Notes: generated from the letters alone by a model not told the origin. DNA of 64,000 bases from JACNIZ01 sp964344765 (GCA_964344765.1 CAYFOM010000016.1:28714-92713), one strand, 5' to 3'; shown: positions 16,852 through 26,732, counted from the stretch's first letter. Numbers and translations are program-made.

Positions 16852-18447
16852 ATGCTGTTCCCCCTCCTTCTCTCCGGATCCTTTTGGGCTTTCTCAGCAC
16901 CCCCGGTCGCGCTCGCCGCATGGCAGCAGTCGACCGACCAACCACAAGAGCAAAGCGGTCAAGTTCAAGCTGAAGAAGCAACCGGCAACCGCATGCCGAT
17001 GCGACTGGAAGATTTGGTCTTGCTGGTTTCGCAAAACGCGCCGGCTATACGCCAAGCACGCTTGTCGGCCCTAGGAGGGGAGGCAGGCGTTTTGGAATCC
17101 GGTGGTGTTTACGACCCGGTGTTCTTCGCCGACCTGACTTATTCCTACGTCGAACAACCGACCAGCGGCCTATTCAGTACTTTCCTGCCCGAAACCGAAA
17201 CCACAACGTGGACCGCCAACCAAGGCATTCGCGGCATGCTGCTCAGCGGCGCAACCTATAGCGTCAGCCTGCGCGAGCAAACCAGTTCAGCAAACTATCT
17301 GACCGACGATCAAGCCGACGTCATTTTGACCGCCAACTTTACTCAGCCGTTGTTGCGCGGTGGTTGGGAATTGGTCACCGACTTTAACCGGCGTACCGCC
17401 GAGATTAGTCGCGACAAGGGTTATGAGGCAGTGCGGCAAACTTCGGTGGCAACCGTGCAATCGGCGATTGACGCCTATTGGGATTTGGCCTTCGCCTTGG
17501 AAGACGTCAAGGTCAAACAGTTCGGTCTCAAGCTCGCGGAGGAGCAGCGCGATGTCACCGAAGCACGTTTCCGCGTAGGCTCGGTCGCTGAGGTTGAAGT
17601 GGTGCAAACCTTGGCACAAATTGCCTCGCGTACCGATGAACTTCTTTCGGCACGCAACACCGTCAAGATGCGCCAAGACCAACTCCGCTTGTTGGTCTTT
17701 GGTTTGGATGAAGAGAAGGAATGGGCAGTTGCCTTCCAGCCGGTTAGCGCGATCCCCGATGCGGTTTCCACCGACACAACTTGGCAGCAAGCCTTTGAAG
17801 TTGCGCTGGCCAATCGCAGCGATCTGGTGCAACTGATGATGGACGTCAAGCAAGCCGACATGGCATGGCGTGTGGCAGCGAAAAACACGGATCCACGCTT
17901 GGACTTGGTGTTGAACGGCAACAGCTACGGTCAGGACATTCGCATCGGCGATGCGTTTTCGCCGGTGGGTCAGGTCGAGTACCCAGGCTATTCCATCGGT
18001 TTGGTTTTTGAGCTGCCGTTTGGAAATCGCACCTTCATCGGTGCCGAGCAACGTTTGCGTGCTTCCTATCTATTGGCTCAACAAAAGCTCAAAGACACCG
18101 AGAAGACCGTTGCTTCCGAAGTGCGCGATGCAGTACGAAACGTCAACTACTTGGCGAAACGGGTCGAAGCCACCAGTGCTTCCACCTTCGTTGCCGAGCG
18201 CCAACTCGACGCCGAACAGCGGCGTTTGCGTGAAGGTGTTTCGACCAACTTCCAGGTGTTGAGTTTTCAAAACGATTTGCTGACTGCCAAAACCGCCGAA
18301 CTTGGTGCGCGCATCGCGTACGCCAAAGCCATTTCAAGACTGCAAACCGTTCAGGGCTTGCAGTGGGACGGTCAGTCCGCAATGGCGCCTGAGTTCTCGG
18401 AGCTCTCCGCCGAAGCCGATCGCGTCGAAGAGACCATCGAAGAATAG
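16852..18447 (+). CDS. TolC-family outer membrane efflux protein
   Basis: A 531-residue protein with an N-terminal signal (ends near VALAAWQQ) and two related halves of long amphipathic helices, the pattern of trimeric outer-membrane channels that serve efflux pumps or type I secretion. Helical segments such as AEEQRDVTEARFRVGSVAEV and AERQLDAEQRRLREGVSTNF occur at equivalent places in each half, as in TolC-type repeats. It stands alone here: no RND pump or periplasmic adaptor lies next to it. No clear ribosome site precedes ATG 16852. The 110 bp upstream hold no gene. Its existence implies an outer membrane. Confidence 0.87.
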   Translation: MLFPLLLSGSFWAFSAPPVALAAWQQSTDQPQEQSGQVQAEEATGNRMPMRLEDLVLLVSQNAPAIRQARLSALGGEAGVLESGGVYDPVFFADLTYSYVEQPTSGLFSTFLPETETTTWTANQGIRGMLLSGATYSVSLREQTSSANYLTDDQADVILTANFTQPLLRGGWELVTDFNRRTAEISRDKGYEAVRQTSVATVQSAIDAYWDLAFALEDVKVKQFGLKLAEEQRDVTEARFRVGSVAEVEVVQTLAQIASRTDELLSARNTVKMRQDQLRLLVFGLDEEKEWAVAFQPVSAIPDAVSTDTTWQQAFEVALANRSDLVQLMMDVKQADMAWRVAAKNTDPRLDLVLNGNSYGQDIRIGDAFSPVGQVEYPGYSIGLVFELPFGNRTFIGAEQRLRASYLLAQQKLKDTEKTVASEVRDAVRNVNYLAKRVEATSASTFVAERQLDAEQRRLREGVSTNFQVLSFQNDLLTAKTAELGARIAYAKAISRLQTVQGLQWDGQSAMAPEFSELSAEADRVEETIEE

Positions 18448-18462
18448 AGCCACAGGCGAAGC

Positions 18463-19488
18463 TTAGATTGCCGCCCGCGACGAGGGCGGCACGTCGGGCT
18501 GGCCTAAGGTCAACGCTTGCTCCGCCAAGTGTTCGAGGTCGGCGTAGCTTTCTAGTCCATTACACAGCTTGCGCATTTGCGGGGCGCCCGGCTGGCCCTT
18601 GAGGAATTCGGGCGACAGTCGGCGCATAATGCGCATGCCGCGGAATTCGCCGTAGAGGTCGATCACTCCGCGGCCAAGTTCGAGCAGCAAGTCTGTGCGC
18701 ACATCCATTCCCGGCTCAGCAGGAATGGCTTCGCCGCGCAGCCAACATTGCAAGTCGCGGAACAGCCAGGGACTTCCCAATGCTCCACGGCCGATGGCAA
18801 TGCCCTTGACGCCAGTTTGCAGCATGCGTTCGGCTGCCGCAATCGAGGTCACATCGCCGTTGCCGATGACCGGAACTTGCACCGCTTCGGCAATCCGGTG
18901 GATGGCGTCAAGGTCAGCGTTGCCGCGATATTTTTGTTCGCGGGTGCGGCCATGAACGGTTATCGCCAATGCACCGGCGTCTTCCATCCGACGTGCGAAA
19001 TCCGGTCCACTGTGATCGTTTTCATCCCACCCGTAACGCATTTTCACCGTCACCGGCAGCCGGGTACCGCGCACCATTGCACGCACGCAAGCTTCGGCAA
19101 CCTCGGGTTCGCGCAACAACGCAGAACCGCCACCACTGCCGGTAATCTTTGGCACCGGGCAACCGATGTTTAAATCGACGACGTGGAATCCGCGTTTCTC
19201 CACCTCTCCGGCGGCAATTTCCAATGCGTCCGGCTGACTGCCGAAAATTTGAGCGGCAACAGGAAACTCGTCGTCGCCGCGTTCCAGCAATCCCAATGAC
19301 TTGTGGTCGCCGAATTTCAGCGCCAGCGAGGAGACCATTTCGGTGGTCGTCAGCTCTGCCCCGAACTTCCGGCACAGGCGCCGGTAAGCTAAGTTCGTGT
19401 TGCCCGCCATAGGCGCCAGGCATAGACCATGCGGAATCGTTAAATCCCCGATCTGAAACCCGGTTTTGGATTGCTGCTCCTCGCTCAT
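18463..19488 (-). CDS. dusB: tRNA-dihydrouridine synthase
   Basis: A 341-residue FMN enzyme that reduces uridines in the D-loop of tRNA. Motifs: LAPMAGNTN near the N-terminus (FMN site), VDLNIGCPVPK with the catalytic cysteine at residue 110, GSALL, VTVKMRYGW, ITVHGRTREQ and VIGNGDV, then the C-terminal helical RNA-binding domain. The start at ATG 19488 is chosen over 19497 (MCFM) since it gives the usual short N-terminus. Its start codon shares the palindrome CATG (19486-19489) with the divergent lipoprotein gene, so the two start codons overlap back to back. Assignment to the DusB subgroup is by general resemblance. Confidence 0.9.
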   Translation of the reverse strand: MSEEQQSKTGFQIGDLTIPHGLCLAPMAGNTNLAYRRLCRKFGAELTTTEMVSSLALKFGDHKSLGLLERGDDEFPVAAQIFGSQPDALEIAAGEVEKRGFHVVDLNIGCPVPKITGSGGGSALLREPEVAEACVRAMVRGTRLPVTVKMRYGWDENDHSGPDFARRMEDAGALAITVHGRTREQKYRGNADLDAIHRIAEAVQVPVIGNGDVTSIAAAERMLQTGVKGIAIGRGALGSPWLFRDLQCWLRGEAIPAEPGMDVRTDLLLELGRGVIDLYGEFRGMRIMRRLSPEFLKGQPGAPQMRKLCNGLESYADLEHLAEQALTLGQPDVPPSSRAAI

Positions 19489-21124
19489 GAAGCACACATT
19501 TTACCCAGGAAATCGCTCGGCCGCAGCTATTGCCATACTCGCCCTCAGTCCGCTCCTGAGCGGCTGCGGACGGGAACCTAGCGGCGTGACCAACTCCGGT
19601 GAAAGCGCCGCGAAGGCTGGGCCGTTTTTGGTGGATGCGGTCAAGGTTTATCACCCGGTCGAGCAGGATCAGCTCTTGCAACGCCACATCCAAAAGCTGC
19701 ATACCGGATCGCGTTCTGCGCTGCGCTTTGCCAAACAGATTATTGGTTCCTACGGCGATGAGGCGGTTCCTGCACTGGTTGAGGGCTTGCGCTTAGAGCT
19801 GGAAGAGCACGACACTGTTGCGGCGAACTTTTTGTCCGCCCTGAGTTACACCCAGACCGAGCAAACCCTGCCCATCCTGTTGGAGGTTTTGGATAAGCAC
19901 AGCGTGCCGATGGTACGCAGCCAGGCAATCGACACGATTTCGGTATTGAAGCAACAGGGCTTGCTGGAAGGCTTGCTGGAGCATGCTGACCGCGAATCCG
20001 ACTCTGGCCCGCAAATGCGGATCATGCCTTGTCTGGGTAGTTTGGGAGGCGATGAAGCTGCCGCCTTCTTGGCCAACATTGTTCGGCGTTGGTTGTCCGA
20101 TAGCGTGACCGATGGACGTGGAACGTCGGCCTGGGAGGGATTGATCGAAATGGAGGGCGAAGAAGCTTTGCCCCACATCGAAGAGCTCGTCGAAGATCTG
20201 CCGCCGGTGATGCGTTATTCCGGTTATTTGCGTCTGGTTTTGGGTGGTCGCACCCAATGGCTGGATTCCGTGCGGGCGATGATGGACCACAAAGCGGTAG
20301 GCAAGGCGGAGCTGAGACGGCGGGCGACCATTTTGCTCTGCCAACAGGGCGATTGGGAATCGGCCGCTAAGGCGGCAATGGATCCTGATCCTGGTGTGCG
20401 CGCGGCATACATCAATGGGCTGCGGGAAAAAGAGGGCGAACTCAGCGCCGAAGAACAGGCATACTTGGTCGAGATATCCGCCAGTGCCAGCAAAGATGCC
20501 GCCTATCCCGCCCTGCGCGCTCTCCTCGAAAGAGGCGACCGCGTGCATTTGGAACCATGGTTGGCACAGGTCAAGGGTTACCCAACGCGTGCGGGTTCCA
20601 TCGATGCACTGCACCTATTCCTGCAAGAAGGGATCTCCCATCCGCGTTTGGTGCCGATGTTGATGGAGCGCTGGCCGTATTGCGAGGTGGATTTCCGCAT
20701 CGATATCACCCGCGTGATGGCCATGCATGCCACGCTGGAATCGGTCCAGTTTCTGGAACAAGTTGTTAGCAATAGCGATGAGGAGCCCGACGTCCGGCTC
20801 TATGCGATGACGTCGCTAGGTAACTCCGGCGAGCTATGCGTGCCTTCGCTATTCCGAATCTGGGAACAGAAGCCGTCACCGTCAACCACGGATCGATTGT
20901 TCAATTCGTTGCTGCGCTACGCCGAACTTGACGAGGTGCGTAACTTCTGCTTCGAATTGGTCATCGACCCTGAAGCTCCAGACTTTGCAAAAGCACTGAT
21001 GCTGGCCAAGCTGCCGGTTAGCTTCAAGGAGGAGGCCTACCAGCCATTATTGGCGGCACGGGCGGCCGATGAACGAGAAGAAGTGCGGCAATACATCGAC
21101 GCAATCCTGTACGAGTTCTTTTAA
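19487..21124 (+). CDS. HEAT-repeat lipoprotein of unknown function
   Basis: A 545-residue protein that begins with a lipoprotein signal ending in the lipobox LLSGC (cysteine near residue 34). The rest is a series of helical pairs with HEAT or PBS-lyase-like spacing, for example LPILLEVLDKHSVPMVRSQA and ALRALLERGDRVHLEPWL. Such solenoids usually bind other proteins. It is likely anchored to a membrane on the periplasmic side. The ATG at 19487 overlaps the divergent dusB start. It is convergent with the prenyltransferase gene, with 28 bp between. No catalytic motif is visible. Confidence 0.65.
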   Translation: MKHTFYPGNRSAAAIAILALSPLLSGCGREPSGVTNSGESAAKAGPFLVDAVKVYHPVEQDQLLQRHIQKLHTGSRSALRFAKQIIGSYGDEAVPALVEGLRLELEEHDTVAANFLSALSYTQTEQTLPILLEVLDKHSVPMVRSQAIDTISVLKQQGLLEGLLEHADRESDSGPQMRIMPCLGSLGGDEAAAFLANIVRRWLSDSVTDGRGTSAWEGLIEMEGEEALPHIEELVEDLPPVMRYSGYLRLVLGGRTQWLDSVRAMMDHKAVGKAELRRRATILLCQQGDWESAAKAAMDPDPGVRAAYINGLREKEGELSAEEQAYLVEISASASKDAAYPALRALLERGDRVHLEPWLAQVKGYPTRAGSIDALHLFLQEGISHPRLVPMLMERWPYCEVDFRIDITRVMAMHATLESVQFLEQVVSNSDEEPDVRLYAMTSLGNSGELCVPSLFRIWEQKPSPSTTDRLFNSLLRYAELDEVRNFCFELVIDPEAPDFAKALMLAKLPVSFKEEAYQPLLAARAADEREEVRQYIDAILYEFF

Positions 21125-21152
21125 GCCGCGATTGATCCTCAGCAGCGCTGGC

Positions 21153-22091
21153 TTACTCCGGAGCCATGCGTCGTGCCAATTGCACGGTAATCAGCGCCAC
21201 AGCAATGCCGACGGCGGGCAGCCAAAGCGCCGCACCTGCAGCAATCAAGGCCATCGTCGGCAGCATGGGCATGGCGACCAGAGCACGGCGGACGGCGGCT
21301 TGGACGCGCTGCGGATCCCAGTAAAGATGGCGATCGGGAAGGGCAGGCCATAAATGCCAAGCTGCGAACAATGCCCAGGCGATATGTAGCAGCGCCGATT
21401 GCTCGCCTCCAATTTGAGTCAGGGCAAACGGGCTTAAACACATCAACGCGATAAAGGGCAGCATGTTCATGCCCTGGCCGCCGCTTTCTTCTTTGGCGGC
21501 GAGGCGGGCGAGGAACAGCACGTATAAGGCATATGCACCAATTCCCCACGGTGCGGGGCTTTCCGCAGCAGCAGTGGGGGCCAGTAGCAGCAACATGCCG
21601 CTGCTGAAGCTAATTGACCGACAAAGAGCTAAAGCCAGCGGGCCTACCCCTGAGCGCAATGCCGTTCCACCAAAGTCGTAGAGCAGCACCAAGCCGATCA
21701 GCACGTAAATCCAAGTCGGTTCCGGGTGTTGCCAAGTTGCAACGGCTGCCGCACCCGCGAGTAGCAGCAAAGAAAACAACAGCGCTGCCGGGGCGGAGAT
21801 GGTGCCGTCCACCAGCGGACGACGTCGGCCGGCTTGTTTGTCAATGCGGCGATCGGCCCAGTCATTCAATGCCATCCCGGCGTGGAATATGGCGAGCAAG
21901 ATGGCGCAGGTAATCGCGAGTTTGCCTCCTGCCCATTCCCATGAGGACTCGGTAATCCCAGCGAGGAATGTTTGTCGCGAAATTGCTTGCTGACTCTGGA
22001 TCAGGGCGTCGGCGAATAAAAAGCCGGCGACTACATCCCAGATCACCGTTGGTGATAGGGCAATGCGAAATAGCCGAGCCCAGGCGATCAC
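21153..22091 (-). CDS. UbiA-family membrane prenyltransferase
   Basis: A 312-residue, mostly hydrophobic protein with about eight or nine transmembrane helices. The first aspartate-rich motif, NDWADRRIDKQAGRRRPL, is the NDxxDxxxD signature that binds the Mg-pyrophosphate of the isoprenyl donor. The second motif is degenerate (LLYDFGGTALRSG). UbiA enzymes attach prenyl chains to aromatic rings (quinones, haem O, (bacterio)chlorophyll) or other acceptors; the acceptor is not evident. ATG 22091 overlaps the rseP stop by 4 nt, and dxr (isoprenoid precursor synthesis) is the next gene upstream in the same operon, which fits an isoprenoid theme. Confidence 0.8.
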   Translation of the reverse strand: MIAWARLFRIALSPTVIWDVVAGFLFADALIQSQQAISRQTFLAGITESSWEWAGGKLAITCAILLAIFHAGMALNDWADRRIDKQAGRRRPLVDGTISAPAALLFSLLLLAGAAAVATWQHPEPTWIYVLIGLVLLYDFGGTALRSGVGPLALALCRSISFSSGMLLLLAPTAAAESPAPWGIGAYALYVLFLARLAAKEESGGQGMNMLPFIALMCLSPFALTQIGGEQSALLHIAWALFAAWHLWPALPDRHLYWDPQRVQAAVRRALVAMPMLPTMALIAAGAALWLPAVGIAVALITVQLARRMAPE

Positions 22092-23881
22092 GGAACTAAG
22101 CGCTGGATGTCCAGAATGGTCACGAAAATGACCAAGCTCATGACAACGACAAAGCCGCCGAGATTGAACCAGATCTGTACCCGTTCACTGACGGGTTTGC
22201 CGCGCACCGCCTCGATCAGTAAGAACAGCAAGTGGCCTCCGTCCAGCGCCGGGATGGGCAGTAGGTTCAATACACCCAGGTGGATGGAAATCATGCACAA
22301 GAAGAACAAGAATGGAATCATTCCAATGTTCGCAATGCTGTGCGTAGTGCGACCAATGGTGATGATGCCACCAAGGTTTTTGCTGGAGATGCGTCCGGTG
22401 AGAATGCGTTGGAACGAGAGGAATGCGTCGCGCACCATTGCTTGAGCGCGATTCACACCGGTGCCGATAGCTGCCAGAAAACTGGTTTCTTGAACCACTT
22501 CAGTGCGCCCGCTGAGGGCCACGCCGTAATCCCAACTTGGGCTAGCGGCCAGCTGAACTTCGGCGTCGATTTGTTCCTCACCGCGCATGGCCATTACCGG
22601 CAATGGCGGCAGTTCGGAGGATTCACCTTTGACGTTTTGATTGAGTTCAATCCAAGCGCGCAGGGAATTTCGCAACTCGGCGAAAGACGTCGGCTGCTGG
22701 CGACCCAGCGCACGAATGATGTCGCCGTTTTGCAATCCGGCTTGAGCCGCTGGTCCATTGGGACGAACGTTTACTCGGAGTAGGCCGGGTTCGGCATCAA
22801 GCCAAACCATTGCAGAAAAGTCGCTGGCACTGAGTTCAGGCGTCAACGTCAAAATTTGCTCGCCGCGAACTACGGTTAAGGGTGGCACACGATCACCATT
22901 ACGAAACGCTTGTTCGCGAATAATTTCTTGATCTCGAACGGCAACTCCGCCGACGTGGGTAATGCGGTCTCCTAACTCCAATCCGGTTGTATGTTCGGCG
23001 TGCAACTCACGAACAAAATCCTTGGTTTGGAAGATGCCCAATTGCGGAGAACCGGCGCCGGGCATTTCATTCGGCTGAATTGTTTTCACCACGATGTTGT
23101 CGCCGTCGCGTGCGCCAATCTCCATCGGCTTGCCGGTAATCGTGGCTTGAAACATCAGTGTTTGCACATCGCCGTGGCCGCTGACGGTGACGCCATCCAC
23201 CGAGACGATTTCACCACCGGCAGGAAGACCGGCGTCGGTAGCCAAAGTGCCGGGCGCTATGACTGCGGTGGACCCTTGATATACCCCGACCTTAGGGAAG
23301 CCCGATGCTTCGTCATAGACGGCATGAAACTCAACGCGCTTGACTTCGCCCTGAGGGGTTTCCAAATCCAAAATCAGTGCTTCTTCCACATTGCTCAACG
23401 CAACGGTGGAGGCAAAGTCGCTAAAGGAAAAAAGGCGATTGCTATTCAATGCGATCAACCGATCTCCGCTACGAACTCCGGCGTTCCAAGCGGCGCTGCC
23501 TGCCTCAACGGTCCCGACAATGGGAGCTTGCATGGGCACTCCCACGCGGAACAGAATCGGAATCAGGATCAATGCGAACAAGAAGTTCATTAAGATCCCG
23601 CCCGAGAAAATCAAAAATCGCCATCGCGGCGACTTGCTGAATAACTCGTCGTCGGCACCTTCGCCGAGCATATCTTCGCCTGCCATTTTGACGTACCCGC
23701 CAATGGGAATGGCCGCGATGCGGTAATCGGTGTCGCCGCGGCGGAAACCCGCAACACGCGGGCCCATGCCTAGAGCGAAAACTTCGACGCGCACGCCGGC
23801 GGCGCGAGCGGCGAGGAAGTGGCCTAGCTCGTGAATGAAGAGCAAAAAACCAATGCCGAAGATGGTCAGTAGAACGGCCAT
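22088..23881 (-). CDS. rseP: Site-2 intramembrane zinc metalloprotease with PDZ domains
   Basis: A 597-residue S2P-family protease. The zinc motif HELGH is at residues 17-21 in the first membrane helix. GGYVKMAGE follows. The third metal ligand region, LNLLPIPALDGGH, lies near the C-terminus before the last helix. Between them are PDZ-like domains (for example PAGGEIVSVDGVTVSGHG and AAQAGLQNGDIIRALG). At 597 residues it exceeds the E. coli protein (450), with room for three PDZ-like segments. It cleaves membrane-bound substrates such as anti-sigma factors; the anti-sigma at 16047 could be one, by inference only. dxr-rseP adjacency is common in bacteria. Confidence 0.92.
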   Translation of the reverse strand: MAVLLTIFGIGFLLFIHELGHFLAARAAGVRVEVFALGMGPRVAGFRRGDTDYRIAAIPIGGYVKMAGEDMLGEGADDELFSKSPRWRFLIFSGGILMNFLFALILIPILFRVGVPMQAPIVGTVEAGSAAWNAGVRSGDRLIALNSNRLFSFSDFASTVALSNVEEALILDLETPQGEVKRVEFHAVYDEASGFPKVGVYQGSTAVIAPGTLATDAGLPAGGEIVSVDGVTVSGHGDVQTLMFQATITGKPMEIGARDGDNIVVKTIQPNEMPGAGSPQLGIFQTKDFVRELHAEHTTGLELGDRITHVGGVAVRDQEIIREQAFRNGDRVPPLTVVRGEQILTLTPELSASDFSAMVWLDAEPGLLRVNVRPNGPAAQAGLQNGDIIRALGRQQPTSFAELRNSLRAWIELNQNVKGESSELPPLPVMAMRGEEQIDAEVQLAASPSWDYGVALSGRTEVVQETSFLAAIGTGVNRAQAMVRDAFLSFQRILTGRISSKNLGGIITIGRTTHSIANIGMIPFLFFLCMISIHLGVLNLLPIPALDGGHLLFLLIEAVRGKPVSERVQIWFNLGGFVVVMSLVIFVTILDIQRLVP

Positions 23882-23892
23882 GCGTCTTTATT

Positions 23893-25023
23893 TTAAGACT
23901 TGAGTGCCCCAGGGGCGGGATTGGGGATGGCAGCCTCGGTGAACTCTCTAGCCCACTGATCGGCGGCGAGGATTTCGTCCATCGTCTCGGCGTTCGGATT
24001 GGGCATTTGGTCCAGGGCAGTGCGACAAAGCTGGAATAGCTCGGGGTAGGGGATGCGTTCCGCTAAAAATGCATCGACGGCAATTTCATCGGCGGCGTTG
24101 AGTACGGCTCCGGCGGCGCCGCCCAAACGAGCCGCTTGCCAACCTAAGGTCAACGCAGGAAAACGATCGAGGTTCGGTTCTTCGAAGGTCAATTGCGAGA
24201 AGAGCTGCGGGTCATAGCCGGGCAGATGACTTGCAGGCCGCTCCGGGTAATGCAGCGCATAATGGATCGGGTAGGTCATATCGGGCGGGCCGAGTTGGGC
24301 CAACATCGAGCCGTCGACGAATTCGACCATCGAATGAACTACCGATTGGCGGTGGACGAGGACTTTGACCTGATCGGCCGGAAGATCAAAAAGATGACAA
24401 GCCTCGATGATCTCCAACGCCTTATTCATCATCGTCGCCGAATCGATGGTGATGCGTTTGCCCATATTCCAATTGGGATGGGCCAGTGCCTGCTGCGGCG
24501 TGACGTTGGCGAAGTCGTCGGCAGCTAAATCTCTCAACGCGCCGCCGGACGCGGTCAGGTAAAGGTTGCGAACCTGGCGAGTGTGGGCACCGCGTAGGCA
24601 TTGATGGATCGCCGAATGTTCGGAATCCACTGGCAGAATGGCGCCGCCTTGTTGCCTGCTCAGCTCGGTCAAAATGCCACCGGCCAAAACCATCGACTCT
24701 TTGTTGGCCAATGCCAAGTCACAGCCGGCTTCGAGAACGGCGGCAGAATAGGGCAAACCCGCAGCACCGACGACGGCATTTAGGCAAATGTCGTAATCCC
24801 CGGTGCGCAGCCGATCCAGCAGGGCCAATCTGCGGTCCTCATCGGCGGTCAGATAAGAATCGCATCCGAAGGGGGAAGCCAGCGCCTCGAGCTCTGCGCC
24901 GCGGGAGTGGGCCGACAAGGCCACCACGTCCAGACCGGAGGAGGTTTGCAGAAGCTCCAGTGCCTGCACACCGACGGTACCGGTGGCGCCCAGGATGACA
25001 AGACGGCGGGTGGTTGAAGTCAT
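23893..25023 (-). CDS. dxr: 1-deoxy-D-xylulose-5-phosphate reductoisomerase
   Basis: A 376-residue enzyme of the MEP isoprenoid pathway that converts DXP to MEP with NADPH. The N-terminus has the nucleotide loop ILGATGTVGVQAL. Catalytic and metal-site segments are LANKESMVLAG, LPVDSEHSAIHQCL, LTASGGALRD, HPNWNMGKRITIDSATMMNKA and VHRQSVVHSMVEF; all are the conserved Dxr blocks. ATG 25023 is preferred over the open frame's start at 25122, which would add a basic tail overlapping the divergent purM gene. rseP follows 11 bp downstream. Confidence 0.96.
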   Translation of the reverse strand: MTSTTRRLVILGATGTVGVQALELLQTSSGLDVVALSAHSRGAELEALASPFGCDSYLTADEDRRLALLDRLRTGDYDICLNAVVGAAGLPYSAAVLEAGCDLALANKESMVLAGGILTELSRQQGGAILPVDSEHSAIHQCLRGAHTRQVRNLYLTASGGALRDLAADDFANVTPQQALAHPNWNMGKRITIDSATMMNKALEIIEACHLFDLPADQVKVLVHRQSVVHSMVEFVDGSMLAQLGPPDMTYPIHYALHYPERPASHLPGYDPQLFSQLTFEEPNLDRFPALTLGWQAARLGGAAGAVLNAADEIAVDAFLAERIPYPELFQLCRTALDQMPNPNAETMDEILAADQWAREFTEAAIPNPAPGALKS

Positions 25024-25083
25024 GCCTTGACTCCAGGATAGACGCGCGGTTCGACGCGGAAAAGCACTGCCGGCTGACGTAGA

Positions 25084-26175
25084 ATGCCGGGCATGGTGGA
25101 ACCCGTCCCTCCCTCTGCCCAAGAAACCCCCGAAGCTGGTTCCGGGGCAATGACCTACCGCGACGCCGGCGTCAATATCGACGCTGCCGAAGAGGCATTG
25201 GCCAAGTCCAAAAAGGCGATCCGTGAATCTTTCGGTCCGCGCGTTTTGGCGGACGTAGGCTCTTTCGGAGGCTTATTCCGTGCGGATGGATTAGGCAAGG
25301 AACCGGTATTGGTTGCCACGGCCGATGGCGTCGGCACCAAGATACGCATTGCCACGGCAGTGGAGCGCTTTGACACCGTGGGCCGTTGCTTGGTCCAACA
25401 CTGCATCAACGACGCCTTGGTTCAAGGTGCCGAGCCATTGTTTTTCTTGGACTACATCGGCGTCGGTCATTTGAAGCCGGCAATGGTTGCTGCCGCAATC
25501 GAAGGGGTGGCCGAGGCCTGCAAGGACAATCAACTGAGCTTGCTGGGCGGCGAGACCGCTGAAATGCCGGGGGTTTACCCAGACGACGAATTCGACCTGG
25601 TCGGCACTTTGGTCGGGGTGGTCGAGCGCGAGCACCTAGTAGACGGCAGCCGGGTGACCAGCGGCGACCGGTTGATTGGATTACCTTCCAATGGTTTGCA
25701 CACCAACGGCTATTCGCTGGCCCGGCGCATTGTCGAAGATCGTATGGGCATTGGCGATTACAACCAGCCCTTCCCTGGAGAGGCCGACGGAGCATCTTGC
25801 GCCGATGTCCTGCTGCGCAATCACATCAGTTATCTGCCTGCGGCACGCCCCTTCCTCAAGCGGTCCGAGTTGCATGCAATGGCACACATCACCGGCGGCG
25901 GTGTTCCCGACAACTTGCCGCGGGTACTCAACGGCCACGGTGCCGAGGTCAGCCGCGAAGCAGTGCCGAAGCTGAATGTGTTCGAGCAGTTGGTCGCCGC
26001 CGGCGAAGTGCCGCGTGATGAATCCTGGCGGGCCTTCAACATGGGCGTTGGTTTCATTTTCGTAGTCGCCGCCGACGCAGCTGAGCAGTTCACCCGGGAG
26101 CTTGCTGAAGCCGGAGAGCAACCCTTCGACATGGGCCAAGTTGTCGACGCGGAGGGCGTGCATTGGCTCGATTGA
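25084..26175 (+). CDS. purM: Phosphoribosylaminoimidazole (AIR) synthetase
   Basis: Catalyses the ATP-dependent closure of FGAM to AIR, the fifth step of purine synthesis. The 363-residue frame has TYRDAGVNIDAAEE near the start, TADGVGTKIRIA, LLGGETAEMPGVY (the GGETAEMP signature), LPSNGLHTNGYSLAR and HITGGGVPDNLPR. Three in-frame ATGs compete: 25084, 25093 and 25150. The last gives the family's usual N-terminus (MTYRDAG) and a 341-residue protein, close to the norm; no ribosome site settles it. It is divergent from dxr with about 60 bp between. The stop overlaps the next gene. Confidence 0.95.
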   Translation: MPGMVEPVPPSAQETPEAGSGAMTYRDAGVNIDAAEEALAKSKKAIRESFGPRVLADVGSFGGLFRADGLGKEPVLVATADGVGTKIRIATAVERFDTVGRCLVQHCINDALVQGAEPLFFLDYIGVGHLKPAMVAAAIEGVAEACKDNQLSLLGGETAEMPGVYPDDEFDLVGTLVGVVEREHLVDGSRVTSGDRLIGLPSNGLHTNGYSLARRIVEDRMGIGDYNQPFPGEADGASCADVLLRNHISYLPAARPFLKRSELHAMAHITGGGVPDNLPRVLNGHGAEVSREAVPKLNVFEQLVAAGEVPRDESWRAFNMGVGFIFVVAADAAEQFTRELAEAGEQPFDMGQVVDAEGVHWLD

Positions 26176-26720
26176 GCTTGGGCCTTTTTGGGGTCGTCTT
26201 TCTGCTCGCTGCGACGGTGTTCCCAATTGGGAACCCGGACGGCGTTCCCGCCCAGGAGCCGGCCAACGCACGCGTGCACCGGCTGGAGGCTTTACTCGAC
26301 GCACCGCGGCTAACGGACAGCGGTTGGCGTCAGCAGGTGTGGCAACAGCTCAAAAGGCTCGAACACGGGCCATCTGAGGTCGTTTTGGCCGGTTGGCAGG
26401 CCCTCGCAGAAAGCGGTCGGGACAGCGATCAGGCTAATTTATTGATCTATCAGCGTCGCCACGGCCTCGCGGTTGAGCCTGTGAAGCCTGGAGAAGGCGT
26501 CGAGGTGACTTTGGAACGCTGCTTGCATTTGTGGGGGAGCGGGCAGAAACCGCAATCCCGCGACGCGCTAATCTCGGCGATCCAAAGGTTCCCGCAAGAT
26601 CGGCGCTTTCACCACAATCTGAATTGGTTGAACCTTGCTCCACCGGCATCCCTGTCGTGGAACGACACGCCGCGCGAGTTCGCCTTAGGGGTACTCGCAG
26701 CGCGCCACCCGCACCACTAA
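26163..26720 (+). CDS. Secreted protein of unknown function
   Basis: A 185-residue product with an N-terminal signal-like segment (GLFGVVFLLAATVFP) followed by a helical, Leu- and Gln-rich body (VHRLEALLDA, QVWQQLKRLEHG, ALISAIQRFPQD) that hints at TPR- or HEAT-like helices. The TTG at 26163 lies inside the end of purM. A second TTG at 26172 forms the TTGA overlap seen elsewhere in this genome and would shorten the n-region by three residues. No domain is recognised. It is probably cotranscribed with purM and the next gene, 12 bp downstream. Confidence 0.5.
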   Translation: MARLSLGLFGVVFLLAATVFPIGNPDGVPAQEPANARVHRLEALLDAPRLTDSGWRQQVWQQLKRLEHGPSEVVLAGWQALAESGRDSDQANLLIYQRRHGLAVEPVKPGEGVEVTLERCLHLWGSGQKPQSRDALISAIQRFPQDRRFHHNLNWLNLAPPASLSWNDTPREFALGVLAARHPHH

Positions 26721-26732
26721 GCTAGAAAAGCC

